DNA from: Lachnospiraceae bacterium UBA7205 | GTDB taxonomy: Bacteria; Bacillota; Clostridia; Lachnospirales; Lachnospiraceae | Assembly (NCBI GenBank): GCA_002490665.1 | Contig: DKUL01000035.1 | Location: forward strand, 49,638 to 113,637 | Direction of reading: 5' to 3' | DNA length: 64,000 nucleotides | Shown here: piece after piece, positions 50,989 to 59,542 of the stretch | Numbering within the stretch: position 1 is the stretch's first letter | Layout of the letters: each line of letters opens with the position of its first letter | Notes under the pieces: model-generated | What the model was told of the DNA's origin: nothing | Databases searched by the model: none | Seen by the model: only the letters and a program-made list of their open reading frames with translations | Translations under genes and position numbers: made by a program

Positions 50989-52164
50989 TTATTTGAAAAA
51001 ACCTTTCCGCTTCTTTTCCTTTTTGTCCTTATCCTCATTCAGGTCATTCTTTTCCATGTTTTTCACTGCTTCCAGGCTGTTTCCAGTCTCCTTGTCAAAC
51101 TGGCGAAGCAATTCCCGCGCCTCACCGGAAAGTTTATCCGGCACCTGTACGACAAGTGTTACATAGTGGTCTCCGCGAATATCTTTATTTCGAAGGGAAG
51201 GCACGCCTTTTCCGCGAAGCCTTACACGCGTATCGGTCTGTGTGCCTGCCTTTACATCATACACGACCCTGCCGTCCACCGTGTCAATCAGCACCTCGCC
51301 GCCAAGTGCAGCAACCGCAAACGATACCGGAACCGTGGAGAAGATATTCATATCCTGTCTCTGGAAAATCGGATGCCTGTCAACGATAACCTCCACCAGC
51401 AGGTCACCTCTCGGTCCTCCATTTACACCAGGCTCGCCCTTATCCCGGATGCGTACACTCTGCCCATTGTCAATACCTGCCGGAATGGACACCTGTATTT
51501 TCTTTCTGCTGGAAATATATCCGCTGCCATGACAATCCGGACACTTATCCTTAATCGTCTTTCCGGAACCGCCACAGTCCGGGCATATCTGAGAATTCCT
51601 GATAATGCCAAACGGTGTCTTGCTCTGTGTCACAACCTGGCCACGTCCGCCACAGCGATGGCAGGTTTCCGGTGAAGTTCCAGGCTTCGCACCGTTACCA
51701 TTACAGGTCTTACAGGTGTCTTTCAGGTTCAGTTCCAGCTCCTTGTCAATGCCAAAGACTGCCTCCTCAAAGCTGATGCGCACACTGGTACGGATATTCG
51801 CACCCTTCATGGGTCCATTGTTTCTTGCGCTGCTTCTGCCACCGCCAAAGAAATCACCAAAAATATCGCCAAAAATATCAGAGAAATCAGCCCCGCCGAA
51901 ATCAAAGCCGCCAAATCCGCTTGCTCCGCCGCCCTCAAATGCTGCGTGTCCAAACTGGTCATACTGGCGTCTCTTGTCAGGATCACTTAATACGGCATAG
52001 GCCTCTGATGCTTCCTTGAATTTCTTCTCAGCCTCAGCATCACCCGGATTCATATCCGGATGATATTTTTTGGCAAGCTGTCTGTATGCTTTTTTTATAC
52101 TGGCATCATCCGCGCCCCGCTCAACACCTAATACCTCATAATAATCTCTCTTTTGCTCTGCCAT
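50989..52164 (-). CDS. dnaJ: Chaperone DnaJ
   Basis: 391 aa. J domain with YHPDMNPG (HPD motif), Gly/Phe-rich linker, four CxxCxGxG-type zinc repeats (CKTCNGNG, CHRCGGRG, CPDCGGSG, CPDCHGSG) and the C-terminal substrate domains. It stimulates DnaK ATPase. The ATG at 52164 gives the usual MAEQKRDYYEVLG start; an ATG two codons earlier has better Shine-Dalgarno spacing and cannot be excluded. The Lys-rich tail (KDKKEKKRKGFFK) is unusual. Confidence 0.97.
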   Translation of the reverse strand: MAEQKRDYYEVLGVERGADDASIKKAYRQLAKKYHPDMNPGDAEAEKKFKEASEAYAVLSDPDKRRQYDQFGHAAFEGGGASGFGGFDFGGADFSDIFGDIFGDFFGGGRSSARNNGPMKGANIRTSVRISFEEAVFGIDKELELNLKDTCKTCNGNGAKPGTSPETCHRCGGRGQVVTQSKTPFGIIRNSQICPDCGGSGKTIKDKCPDCHGSGYISSRKKIQVSIPAGIDNGQSVRIRDKGEPGVNGGPRGDLLVEVIVDRHPIFQRQDMNIFSTVPVSFAVAALGGEVLIDTVDGRVVYDVKAGTQTDTRVRLRGKGVPSLRNKDIRGDHYVTLVVQVPDKLSGEARELLRQFDKETGNSLEAVKNMEKNDLNEDKDKKEKKRKGFFK

Positions 52165-52241
52165 GATCATCCATGCCTTTCTATATATACAATCCACATG
52201 CAAAGAACACCGTTTTTTGGTGTCCTTACAAACGAAGCTTC

Positions 52242-52277
52242 GTAACTCTCAGCCCGTTTTTACAGCCTGAGAGTTAC
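52242..52277. repeat. Stable inverted repeat between dnaK and dnaJ
   Basis: GTAACTCTCAG (52242-52252) pairs perfectly with CTGAGAGTTAC (52267-52277). No T-run follows on the minus strand; a T-rich stretch follows on the plus strand. It may lower dnaJ expression relative to dnaK or protect the dnaK message. Confidence 0.5.
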
Positions 52278-52287
52278 TTTTCGTTAT

Positions 52288-54156
52288 TTAAACTTCCCTG
52301 TAATCGCCGTCTACAACGTCATCTGCTGCCGCTCCTGCATCCTGTGCCTGCTCTGTGCCGCCCATGTCCGGTCCAGCCGCGCCTGCTGCCCCCTGCATAT
52401 TCTCATACATCTTTGTAAAGAGATTCTGTGCCTTTGACATCAATGCTTCCTGCTTGCCCTTTAACTCTGCTACCTGGTCATCCGTCATTTCAGTATCCTT
52501 TGTGCTCTCAAGCAATGCCTTCAGGTCATTCAAATCAGCCTCCAGGGATGACTTCTCTGACGCGTCAATCTTGTCACCGACCTCATTCAGTGCCTTCTCC
52601 GTCTGGAATACAAAGGAGTCTGCATCGTTTCTCGCATCGATTGCTTCCTTGCGCTTCTTATCCTGTGCTTCATACTCTGCCGCTTCCTTCACTGCCTTCT
52701 CGATATCCTCGTCTGACATGTTGGAGCCTGCCGTAATGGTGATATGCTGTTCCTTTCCTGTACCCAGATCCTTGGCAGAAACATTTACGATACCATTCGC
52801 ATCGATGTCAAATGTAACCTCAATCTGAGGAACACCACGTCTTGCTGGCGGGATACCATCCAGCCGGAACTGTCCGAGTGACTTGTTGTCCCTTGCAAAC
52901 TGTCTCTCGCCCTGCACGACATTGATATCAACAGCTGTCTGATTGTCTGCCGCTGTCGAGAATATCTGGCTCTTCTTGGTAGGAATCGTTGTATTTCTCT
53001 CAATGAGCTTTGTCGCAACGCCGCCCATTGTCTCGATGGAGAGTGAAAGCGGTGTAACGTCAAGCAGGAGGATTTCACCTGCGCCTGCGTCGCCTGCAAG
53101 CTTACCACCCTGGATGGAAGCGCCGATTGCAACACACTCGTCCGGGTTAAGTGACTTGCTCGGCTCCTTGCCTGTCAGCTGTCTGACCTTATCCTGTACT
53201 GCCGGAATACGTGTCGAACCGCCTACCAGCAATACCTGACCAATCTCTGACGCAGAAAGCCCTGCATCCTTAAGCGCATTCTGCACCGGAATAGCCGTTC
53301 TCTCTACCAGGTCATTTGTCAGCTCGTCAAATTTTGCCCTTGTCAGGTTCATGTCAAAGTGCTTGGGTCCTTCTGCTGTCGCTGTGATAAACGGAAGGTT
53401 GATGTTTGTAGTCGTTGCAGAGGAAAGCTCCTTCTTCGCCTTCTCCGCCGCTTCCTTCAGTCGCTGCATTGCCATCTTGTCGCCGGAAAGGTCAATGCCC
53501 TCCTGTTTCTTGAACTCGTCAATCATCCACTGGATTAACTTGTTGTCAAAGTCATCACCGCCAAGATGTGTATCGCCGTTTGTTGCAAGAACCTCGATAA
53601 CACCATCGCCAATCTCGATGATGGACACATCAAATGTACCGCCGCCAAGGTCATATACCAGAATCTTCTGCTCTTTTTCATTGTCGAGACCATATGCAAG
53701 CGCTGCCGCCGTCGGCTCGTTGATAATACGTTTTACGTCAAGACCGGAAATCTTGCCTGCGTCCTTTGTCGCCTGACGCTGTGCGTCGTTAAAGTACGCC
53801 GGAACCGTAATTACCGCCTCTGTCACTGTCTCGCCCAGATAGCTCTCTGCATCTGCTTTCAGTTTCTGGAGAATCATTGCAGAAATCTGCTGCGGGGAAT
53901 ATTTCTTTCCATCGATTGTCCTGCCATTGTCCGTACCCATATCCCTCTTGATGGAGGCAATTGTCTTCTCCGCATTCGTAACTGCCTGGCGCTTTGCCGG
54001 CTCGCCGACAAGCCGCTCGCCTGTCTTTGTGAATGCCACAACCGAAGGTGTCGTCCTCGCTCCTTCTGTGTTTGCGATAACGGTGGGTTTACCACCTTCC
54101 ATAACTGCCACACAGCTGTTTGTTGTACCCAAGTCAATACCAATAATTTTTCCCAT
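52288..54156 (-). CDS. dnaK: Chaperone DnaK (Hsp70)
   Basis: 622 aa. GIDLGTTNSCVAVMEGGK, VPAYFNDAQRQATKDAG, VYDLGGGTFDVSI and LLVGGSTRIPAVQ are the Hsp70 nucleotide-binding signatures; DVTPLSLSIETMGG starts the substrate domain. The C-terminus is acidic and Gly/Ala-rich (DAGAAADDVVDGDYREV). AGGAGG precedes the ATG. Third gene of the CIRCE-controlled hrcA operon. Confidence 0.98.
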   Translation of the reverse strand: MGKIIGIDLGTTNSCVAVMEGGKPTVIANTEGARTTPSVVAFTKTGERLVGEPAKRQAVTNAEKTIASIKRDMGTDNGRTIDGKKYSPQQISAMILQKLKADAESYLGETVTEAVITVPAYFNDAQRQATKDAGKISGLDVKRIINEPTAAALAYGLDNEKEQKILVYDLGGGTFDVSIIEIGDGVIEVLATNGDTHLGGDDFDNKLIQWMIDEFKKQEGIDLSGDKMAMQRLKEAAEKAKKELSSATTTNINLPFITATAEGPKHFDMNLTRAKFDELTNDLVERTAIPVQNALKDAGLSASEIGQVLLVGGSTRIPAVQDKVRQLTGKEPSKSLNPDECVAIGASIQGGKLAGDAGAGEILLLDVTPLSLSIETMGGVATKLIERNTTIPTKKSQIFSTAADNQTAVDINVVQGERQFARDNKSLGQFRLDGIPPARRGVPQIEVTFDIDANGIVNVSAKDLGTGKEQHITITAGSNMSDEDIEKAVKEAAEYEAQDKKRKEAIDARNDADSFVFQTEKALNEVGDKIDASEKSSLEADLNDLKALLESTKDTEMTDDQVAELKGKQEALMSKAQNLFTKMYENMQGAAGAAGPDMGGTEQAQDAGAAADDVVDGDYREV

Positions 54157-54209
54157 GATTTTTTCCTCCTAATTATCTATAAAATCTCATTATTTTTTAA
54201 ACATACGCC

Positions 54210-54836
54210 TTACTGAACAACCGCCACCATACTATGTCTCACCACACTGTCACGATACGTATAGCCTTTTTGAAGCTCCTGTGCAATAATGCCGGATGAA
54301 TACTCCTCGCTCTCCACCTGCATCACTGCATTGTGAAGCTCGGGGTTAAACTCACATCCCACTGCCTCAATCGGCTTTACCTCAAGCTTCTCAAGCTCTG
54401 CAATCAGCTGCTTATAGACCATGTTCATCCCCTCTGCAAAAGGCTGTTTCATCTCCTCCTCGGAGAGAACTGCCAGTCCTCTCTCGAAATTATCCACAAC
54501 AGGCAGAATCTTTTCCACAACACTCTTTGCCCCGGTCTCGAACATCGCAGACTTCTCTTTCTCAGAGCGCTTTCTGAAATTGTCAAATTCTGCCATCTGC
54601 CGCTTCACTTTGTCTTCAAGCTCATCAATCTTTTCCTGAAGCTTGTTTGCCTTCTCCTTTTTGTCCTTGCCCAAAAACGATTTCTTTTTCTCTTTTTTGT
54701 CATCGGGTTCTTCACTGTCCTGCTTTTTCTCTGTATTGTCTTCTTCTGCTGCTGTTACGTCTTTGTCCGGATCGGTATCCTGCGGATTTGCATCCTCTAC
54801 AATTTGTTCATCCAATTCCTTTTCTTCCACAACCAC
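54210..54836 (-). CDS. grpE: Nucleotide exchange factor GrpE
   Basis: 208 aa from a GTG start with AAAGG upstream. An acidic, Lys-rich N-terminal 80 residues precede the coiled coil (ELEDKVKRQMAEFDNFRKRS) and the beta domain with KVLPVVDNFER-like KILPVVDNFERGL and GYTYRDSVVRHSMV. It releases ADP from DnaK. Long charged N-terminal tails vary in this family. Confidence 0.97.
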   Translation of the reverse strand: MVVEEKELDEQIVEDANPQDTDPDKDVTAAEEDNTEKKQDSEEPDDKKEKKKSFLGKDKKEKANKLQEKIDELEDKVKRQMAEFDNFRKRSEKEKSAMFETGAKSVVEKILPVVDNFERGLAVLSEEEMKQPFAEGMNMVYKQLIAELEKLEVKPIEAVGCEFNPELHNAVMQVESEEYSSGIIAQELQKGYTYRDSVVRHSMVAVVQ

Positions 54837-54870
54837 TCGTTTCCTTTCTAAATTTTTTTACTATATTGGG

Positions 54871-55932
54871 TCAAGTCTGCCCGCCGTCCTTTTTGTAGAT
54901 GGTATCGAGCTGGCTTTTCAACGTTTTCAATGTACTGATTACCTTGTCGTAATCCATACGTCTCGGACCAATAATCCCGATGGTGCCCTTCATGCCCTCC
55001 TCAAGTTCATAGGTCGCCGTCACGACACTACAGTCCTTCATGGTCTTTACCGGCGTCTCATTGCCGATGTAAACCTGTATGCCCGTTCCGGTTTCGTCTG
55101 TGAGGGTGTCCTGCACGAGCTCAGTCAGCATCTGCTTTTCCTCAAAGGTTGTTATCAGTTCGCTCGCCCTCTGGTTATCGGCAAGCTCCGGATATTTAAA
55201 GATATTGTTCGCTCCGCTCGTATAAATCTCTACATGCTCACCATCCTTAATGACTGCTGCCACCGCATCCATCACTTCCGAAATAATTCCAGCATGGATG
55301 CCTGCCTGCTGCTTGAGGTTCGATATCATTGCCAGGTTGATTTCCTCGATTGGAAGCCCGTTCAGATTCGTGTTTAGCAGGATATTCAGCTTCAGAATCG
55401 CCTCGTCGTCAAGCATCTGCTCCACGGAAATCATCTCATTCTTGATGACATTGCCTTCCACGACAATCGTTGTCAAGAGCTGCCTTGTGTCCACCCTGGA
55501 AAGCTGTATAAATTTGAGTTTGTTTCCCCTGACCTGCGGAGCCGATATCATTGTGGCATAGTTTGTGTTGGCGGCAAGCATCCTTGCCATCTGCTTGAGC
55601 ACTGCCTCCATCTTATCCTCGCGGTCAAGGAGCATTTTCTGCATTTCCTTTACCTCCTGCGTTGCCTGGCTGAGCTGCTCCTCCTTCTCAATCATCATCT
55701 GATCCACATACAGGCGGTAACCTTTATCGGAAGGAATGCGCCCCGCCGACGTGTGCGGCTGTATGATATATCCCAGTTCTTCAAGATCCGACATCTCATT
55801 GCGGATTGTAGCAGAGCTTAGATTTAAGTCCGTATACTTGGAAATGGTTCTGCTTCCTACCGGCTCTCCTGTCTCAAGATAATTGCGGATAATTGCCTGC
55901 AAAATCTTTCGCTTTCGCTCGTCTAAATCCAA
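54871..55932 (-). CDS. hrcA: Heat-inducible transcription repressor HrcA
   Basis: 353 aa, TTG start with AGGGAG 9 bp upstream. The winged-helix part is ETGEPVGSRTISKYTDLNLS with SATIRNEMSDLEELGY and HTSAGRIPSDKGYRLYV; the C-terminal part ends GPRRMDYDKVISTL. HrcA represses its own operon by binding CIRCE, with GroEL or DnaK setting its activity. A perfect CIRCE lies 50 bp upstream, so regulation is autogenous. Confidence 0.97.
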   Translation of the reverse strand: MDLDERKRKILQAIIRNYLETGEPVGSRTISKYTDLNLSSATIRNEMSDLEELGYIIQPHTSAGRIPSDKGYRLYVDQMMIEKEEQLSQATQEVKEMQKMLLDREDKMEAVLKQMARMLAANTNYATMISAPQVRGNKLKFIQLSRVDTRQLLTTIVVEGNVIKNEMISVEQMLDDEAILKLNILLNTNLNGLPIEEINLAMISNLKQQAGIHAGIISEVMDAVAAVIKDGEHVEIYTSGANNIFKYPELADNQRASELITTFEEKQMLTELVQDTLTDETGTGIQVYIGNETPVKTMKDCSVVTATYELEEGMKGTIGIIGPRRMDYDKVISTLKTLKSQLDTIYKKDGGQT

Positions 55933-55982
55933 TCTGCCACGCTCCCTTCTTAATTATATGGTATGCCAAATTTCTTATTTTG

Positions 55983-56009
55983 TTAGCACTCGTTATAATG
56001 GAGTGCTAA
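55983..56009 (-). promoter_or_regulatory. CIRCE operator of the hrcA-grpE-dnaK-dnaJ operon
   Basis: TTAGCACTC, 9 bases, GAGTGCTAA: a perfect match to the CIRCE consensus, 51 bp upstream of hrcA. A TTGACA -35 candidate lies further up at 56048-56053 on the minus strand, but no clear -10 pairs with it. Confidence 0.97.
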
Positions 56010-56204
56010 TATTTACATATACTAACTTACTACTTTCAGTTTTTATTGTCAACAATCTTTTTCATTTTATTTATTAATAAATTATAAAACCGTCACTGCC
56101 CGTAACAATTTTTTTCAATCGAGTAGGGGAATATCCTTCTCCACTACTCGCGCGCCGGGCGTCCGTCAGCTTGCTGACATTTTTCATCTGGACGCCCGTG
56201 TGCA

Positions 56205-56241
56205 TAAAAAAGACACTCGGCCAAACCATGTCCGCCGAATG
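56205..56241 (-). terminator. Intrinsic terminator of the ABC exporter operon
   Basis: On the minus strand CATTCGGC (56234-56241) pairs with GCCGAGTG (56214-56221, one G-T pair), then TCTTTTTT. Two further stems at 56119-56150 (CGAGTAG) and 56157-56200 (GGGCGTCC/GGACGCCC) lie between it and the CIRCE; the rest of this 366-bp gap shows no gene. Confidence 0.65.
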
Positions 56242-56298
56242 CCTTCTATAATAAATGTCCTCTATTCATTAACAGGAATATCCCGTTGTCCACACGCC

Positions 56299-57099
56299 TT
56301 AATTTCCTGCACTCTCATAAACCTGCGTCCCCCGGTGGAACACGGCATACGCAATCCACCAGAATACAAAGGCGATACCGCACTCAATGCCAACCACGCC
56401 TGCGGATGTGTCCGCCTTCATAAAAAAGCTGGCGGGCAGATACGCCACAAACGCAAACGGTATGACCCATGTAATCAGAAAACGGATTCCTTTTGAGTAA
56501 ATTTCCGTAGGATATTTCGCAAAATTTGCCATGTCATAGGCAATCTGCAAAAACGGGCCGCTCACTTTCAGCCAGAATGCAAGCGATGCAAAAAACAATT
56601 TGATGGACGTATAAATCAATGCCCCCGCAAAGATGGAGACAAAAAACAATGCAATGTGCAGCCCATCCACAATCACAATTCCTTTTGTCAGGGAACGCAC
56701 CACAAGGATTGTTCCGATCAGCAGCTCCCCAAGCGCGTCAGGCTGCAGCTTCTCCGCGATGACCTGAAAAAAGATGTTCATCGGACGCAGCATGTAACGG
56801 TCAAAGTCCCCATTGATGACCAGGCGGTATGCCACAAGCCAGATATTGTCCGTAAACAGATGGTCGATTCCCCGCGGAATCTGCGCAAAACCATAAATAA
56901 ATATCAGCTGGTCGAGCGTCCATCCCTGTAAGCTCGGAATCTGCTGAAATACCAGATATAGAAAAGCGATTCCCATAACCTGTGTAAAGAAAAATCCAAG
57001 CAGTCCAATCAGGAAATCAACCCTCGACTGCATGATTGTCTTTAAAAACTGCGTCACCAGAACCCTGTACAGCCGCAGATATCGTTTTACTGTATTCAT
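56299..57099 (-). CDS. ABC-2 type exporter permease (DUF990-like)
   Basis: 266 aa with six predicted membrane spans (IGLLGFFFTQVMGIAFLYLV and others). GDFDRYMLRPMNIFFQVIAE is the conserved cytoplasmic coupling-helix region of the ABC2_membrane_6/DUF990 family. Two such permeases plus one ATPase form an exporter; the substrate is unknown, with daunorubicin-type drug exporters as relatives. AAGGAG precedes the ATG. The gene follows the second permease by about 30 bp. Confidence 0.88.
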   Translation of the reverse strand: MNTVKRYLRLYRVLVTQFLKTIMQSRVDFLIGLLGFFFTQVMGIAFLYLVFQQIPSLQGWTLDQLIFIYGFAQIPRGIDHLFTDNIWLVAYRLVINGDFDRYMLRPMNIFFQVIAEKLQPDALGELLIGTILVVRSLTKGIVIVDGLHIALFFVSIFAGALIYTSIKLFFASLAFWLKVSGPFLQIAYDMANFAKYPTEIYSKGIRFLITWVIPFAFVAYLPASFFMKADTSAGVVGIECGIAFVFWWIAYAVFHRGTQVYESAGN

Positions 57100-57132
57100 A
57101 TTTCTCCTTTCCGCCGGACAAATGTTTTCGTA

Positions 57133-57951
57133 CTAACCCCCAAGAACAATCAGCCGTTTTGTCACCTGACGCCAGATTAGGCTGCCCGCCACATATAAGA
57201 GCACCACCCACGCTGCCTGCCGCAGCATCATAAACGCAAGCGTTTCCCCGGTATATTTTCCCAGATAAATCATGACCGGCGTATAGACCATGGATGAAAA
57301 CGGCAGAAAGTCAAACACCCTTTGCATTGCGGCAGGAAAGAAACTTATCGGAATCAGCTGCCCTGTCAGGAAGCTCAGCAGTGCGTCCTTCGCCATACGC
57401 ATCCCAAAAATATAGGTTGTAAAAAAAGCAAGCATTCCAAAACAGAAATCAAACAGCACGTAAATCAGGAAACTCATGATGCAGCTTGTCAGATACAGGA
57501 AAATCCCCATAACGGTGACAGGTGCCAGTCCCAGTACCTTTATTTTATAGATTTCCAGCCCAATCCAGATAAAGACGGACGGAACCAGAAACCGGTAAGC
57601 CATATTTCCTGAAGCCATGGCAATCAGGCTCAGACGGTAATCTATCGGCTTAATCAGGTTCATCGCAACCGTGCCCTTCACCACATCGTCACTGACCATG
57701 GTTGAAATCGATGCCGTGACAATGGATGCCGTGACGTATACCATAAAGACATAGACCACCATTTCTTTCTGCGTCAGCCCGCCAATCACTGCCTTCTCCG
57801 AGCTTCCATAGATTGCCATCCACAGATAATAGCTGATGAAGGATCCAAACAGATTCACCAGTATGAACAAGTAGAATGCCCCCTTGTAAGCGAGCTGCCG
57901 TTTCAGCTCATTTGCCGCAAACGGCAGATAAATCCGCAAACGCTTTCTCAT
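57133..57951 (-). CDS. ABC-2 type exporter permease (DUF990-like)
   Basis: 272 aa, six predicted spans. MVSDDVVKGTVAMNLIKPID is the conserved cytoplasmic segment, matching RYMLRP-type loops in the partner permease. The start overlaps the ATPase gene by 4 bp, so the stoichiometry is probably set by translational coupling. With the partner encoded downstream it would make a heterodimeric channel. Confidence 0.88.
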   Translation of the reverse strand: MRKRLRIYLPFAANELKRQLAYKGAFYLFILVNLFGSFISYYLWMAIYGSSEKAVIGGLTQKEMVVYVFMVYVTASIVTASISTMVSDDVVKGTVAMNLIKPIDYRLSLIAMASGNMAYRFLVPSVFIWIGLEIYKIKVLGLAPVTVMGIFLYLTSCIMSFLIYVLFDFCFGMLAFFTTYIFGMRMAKDALLSFLTGQLIPISFFPAAMQRVFDFLPFSSMVYTPVMIYLGKYTGETLAFMMLRQAAWVVLLYVAGSLIWRQVTKRLIVLGG

Positions 57952-58967
57952 GCTTTCCCTCCCACGCCATGGTTATAAATTTCCTTTACAATCTCAGCAA
58001 GCTCTGTCTCCTGAATCTGTACATCCTTGACCTCGACAACTGCCATGACCGCCGAGAGAATCTGCGGCACCTGCAGCCTATGCTTGTCAAACGTCACGCA
58101 GAGCATACTGTTTTCCGGACTGAAGCTCATGGAACACGCAGTCTCCTGCACTCCCAGAATCTCATGCAGGCGGAGCCCTTTTGCCTTCTCCGGCTGTTTT
58201 ACTTCCATGGAAACCTTTCTCCTGGTTCCATAGGTGTCTTTTAAATCAGCAAGCGAACCGTCATAAATTTTCCTGCCTTCGTCAATAATCATAATGCGGC
58301 TGCACAGCTCCTCAATATCACCAATATCATGCGTTGTCAGGATGACGGTTGTCCGGTATTTCTCATTAATCTCCCTGATTGCCTTCCTGATGTTGTCCTT
58401 CACGACCAGATCCAGTCCGATTGTGGGCTCGTCCAGATAGAGCACCTTGGGGTTATGCAGGAGCGCCGCACCTAAATCTGCACGCATCCGCTGTCCCAGC
58501 GAGAGTGTCCGCACTGGCCTGTCAAAAAAATCCTGCAGCTCCAGTACCCTGTTCAGGAATTCCATCTGCCCGGCGTATTCCGCATCTGACACATTGTAAA
58601 TTTCTTTTAGGATTGTAAAGGATTCACTCAGCGGCAGATCCCACCACAATTGTGTTCTTTGTCCAAAAACCACACCAATATTTTGTGCATTTTCCTTTCG
58701 GTTCCGGCTTGGATTGATGCCCGCAACGGTACAGGTTCCCTTCGTCGGCACCAGAATCCCCGTCATCATCTTAATGGTCGTGGATTTCCCTGCACCATTG
58801 CTTCCAATATAACCGACAATTTCACCGGTATCAATCGAAAATGAGATATCGTCCACCGCCGTCTTTATAACCTTTTCTGTGGAAAACAGACCCTTTACTG
58901 CCCCGCGCAGTCCCGGATATTTTTTCGGTGCGACAAAATCCTTTGAAATATGGCTGACTTCTATCAT
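57948..58967 (-). CDS. ABC exporter ATP-binding protein
   Basis: 339 aa. Walker A GYIGSNGAGKSTTIKMM, signature LSLGQRMRADL (a Q-for-G variant LSLGQ), Walker B VLYLDEPTIGLD, and H-loop TTHD. The VVFGQRTQLWWDLPL Q-loop segment is typical of the daunorubicin/DUF990 exporter ATPases. The C-terminal 110 residues are an accessory domain. GGAGG lies 8 bp before the ATG at 58967; an earlier in-frame ATG lacks this. Confidence 0.92.
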   Translation of the reverse strand: MIEVSHISKDFVAPKKYPGLRGAVKGLFSTEKVIKTAVDDISFSIDTGEIVGYIGSNGAGKSTTIKMMTGILVPTKGTCTVAGINPSRNRKENAQNIGVVFGQRTQLWWDLPLSESFTILKEIYNVSDAEYAGQMEFLNRVLELQDFFDRPVRTLSLGQRMRADLGAALLHNPKVLYLDEPTIGLDLVVKDNIRKAIREINEKYRTTVILTTHDIGDIEELCSRIMIIDEGRKIYDGSLADLKDTYGTRRKVSMEVKQPEKAKGLRLHEILGVQETACSMSFSPENSMLCVTFDKHRLQVPQILSAVMAVVEVKDVQIQETELAEIVKEIYNHGVGGKA

Positions 58968-59223
58968 TGGAATTCCCTCCTCATCAAACTTGTGTTCTCC
59001 ATTGTAAGGCATCTTGTAAAAAATGTCAAGTTTATACAATCTATTTCTAGTTTTTTAAGAAGCTCGTTGGTTACCATTCACATAGGACTTGGCGTTTACT
59101 GCTAAGTCCGTATAAAACCGTACATGCAACCACCATTGACGGATTCCATCATGTCATTCATATTCTCTGCCATCTTCTCATAGAATGTACAAATGATTCA
59201 GAAGGAGACCCCTTTTCAAGATT

Positions 59224-59484
59224 ATGAAAGATTATATTGAAGAAAGAGCGATCAATATTGCTGTCTATATCATCGACAATAACGCCACTGTACGTCAGAC
59301 TGCCAAGGCGTTCGGCGTAAGCAAATCCACGGTACATAAGGATGTTACCTCAAGGCTTATGCAGGTGAACCCCACTCTTGCCAAACAGGCACGGACAGTG
59401 CTGGATGTAAACAAGTCCGAACGGCATATCAGGGGAGGACTTGCCACCCGCGAAAAATACGCACACCAGCATGCCGAAGCCTAA
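59224..59484 (+). CDS. spoIIID: Stage III sporulation regulator SpoIIID
   Basis: 86 aa, near the usual length. KDYIEERAINIAVYIIDNN then TVRQTAKAFGVSKSTVHKDV is the SpoIIID helix-turn-helix; SERHIRGGLATREKY is the C-terminal basic part. It controls mother-cell genes in sporulation, so the organism is a spore former or derives from one. AAGGAG lies about 16 bp before the ATG, further than usual. The 184 bp upstream to the ABC ATPase gene showed no clear vegetative promoter. Confidence 0.95.
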   Translation: MKDYIEERAINIAVYIIDNNATVRQTAKAFGVSKSTVHKDVTSRLMQVNPTLAKQARTVLDVNKSERHIRGGLATREKYAHQHAEA

Positions 59485-59505
59485 AGCGTTTCGTGAATGC
59501 CATAA

Positions 59506-59542
59506 GGAAAGTGGCAGCTCCTGTCCTTAGCTGCCACTTTCC
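59506..59542. terminator. Shared terminator between spoIIID and the GGDEF gene
   Basis: GGAAAGTGGCAGCT (59506-59519) pairs perfectly with AGCTGCCACTTTCC (59529-59542). It overlaps the last codons of the convergent GGDEF gene and probably serves both directions. Confidence 0.65.

Noticed and set aside
50545..51675. Plus-strand open frame of 376 codons opposite prmA and dnaJ
   Set aside because: Antisense to two clear genes, Ser/Ile-rich translation typical of a shadow frame.
54643..55377. Plus-strand open frame opposite grpE and hrcA
   Set aside because: Shadow of two conserved genes; low-complexity Phe/Ser product.
56040..56060. Full sigma-A promoter for hrcA
   Set aside because: TTGACA is present on the minus strand, but no convincing -10 lies 16-18 bp downstream; only the CIRCE is reported with confidence.
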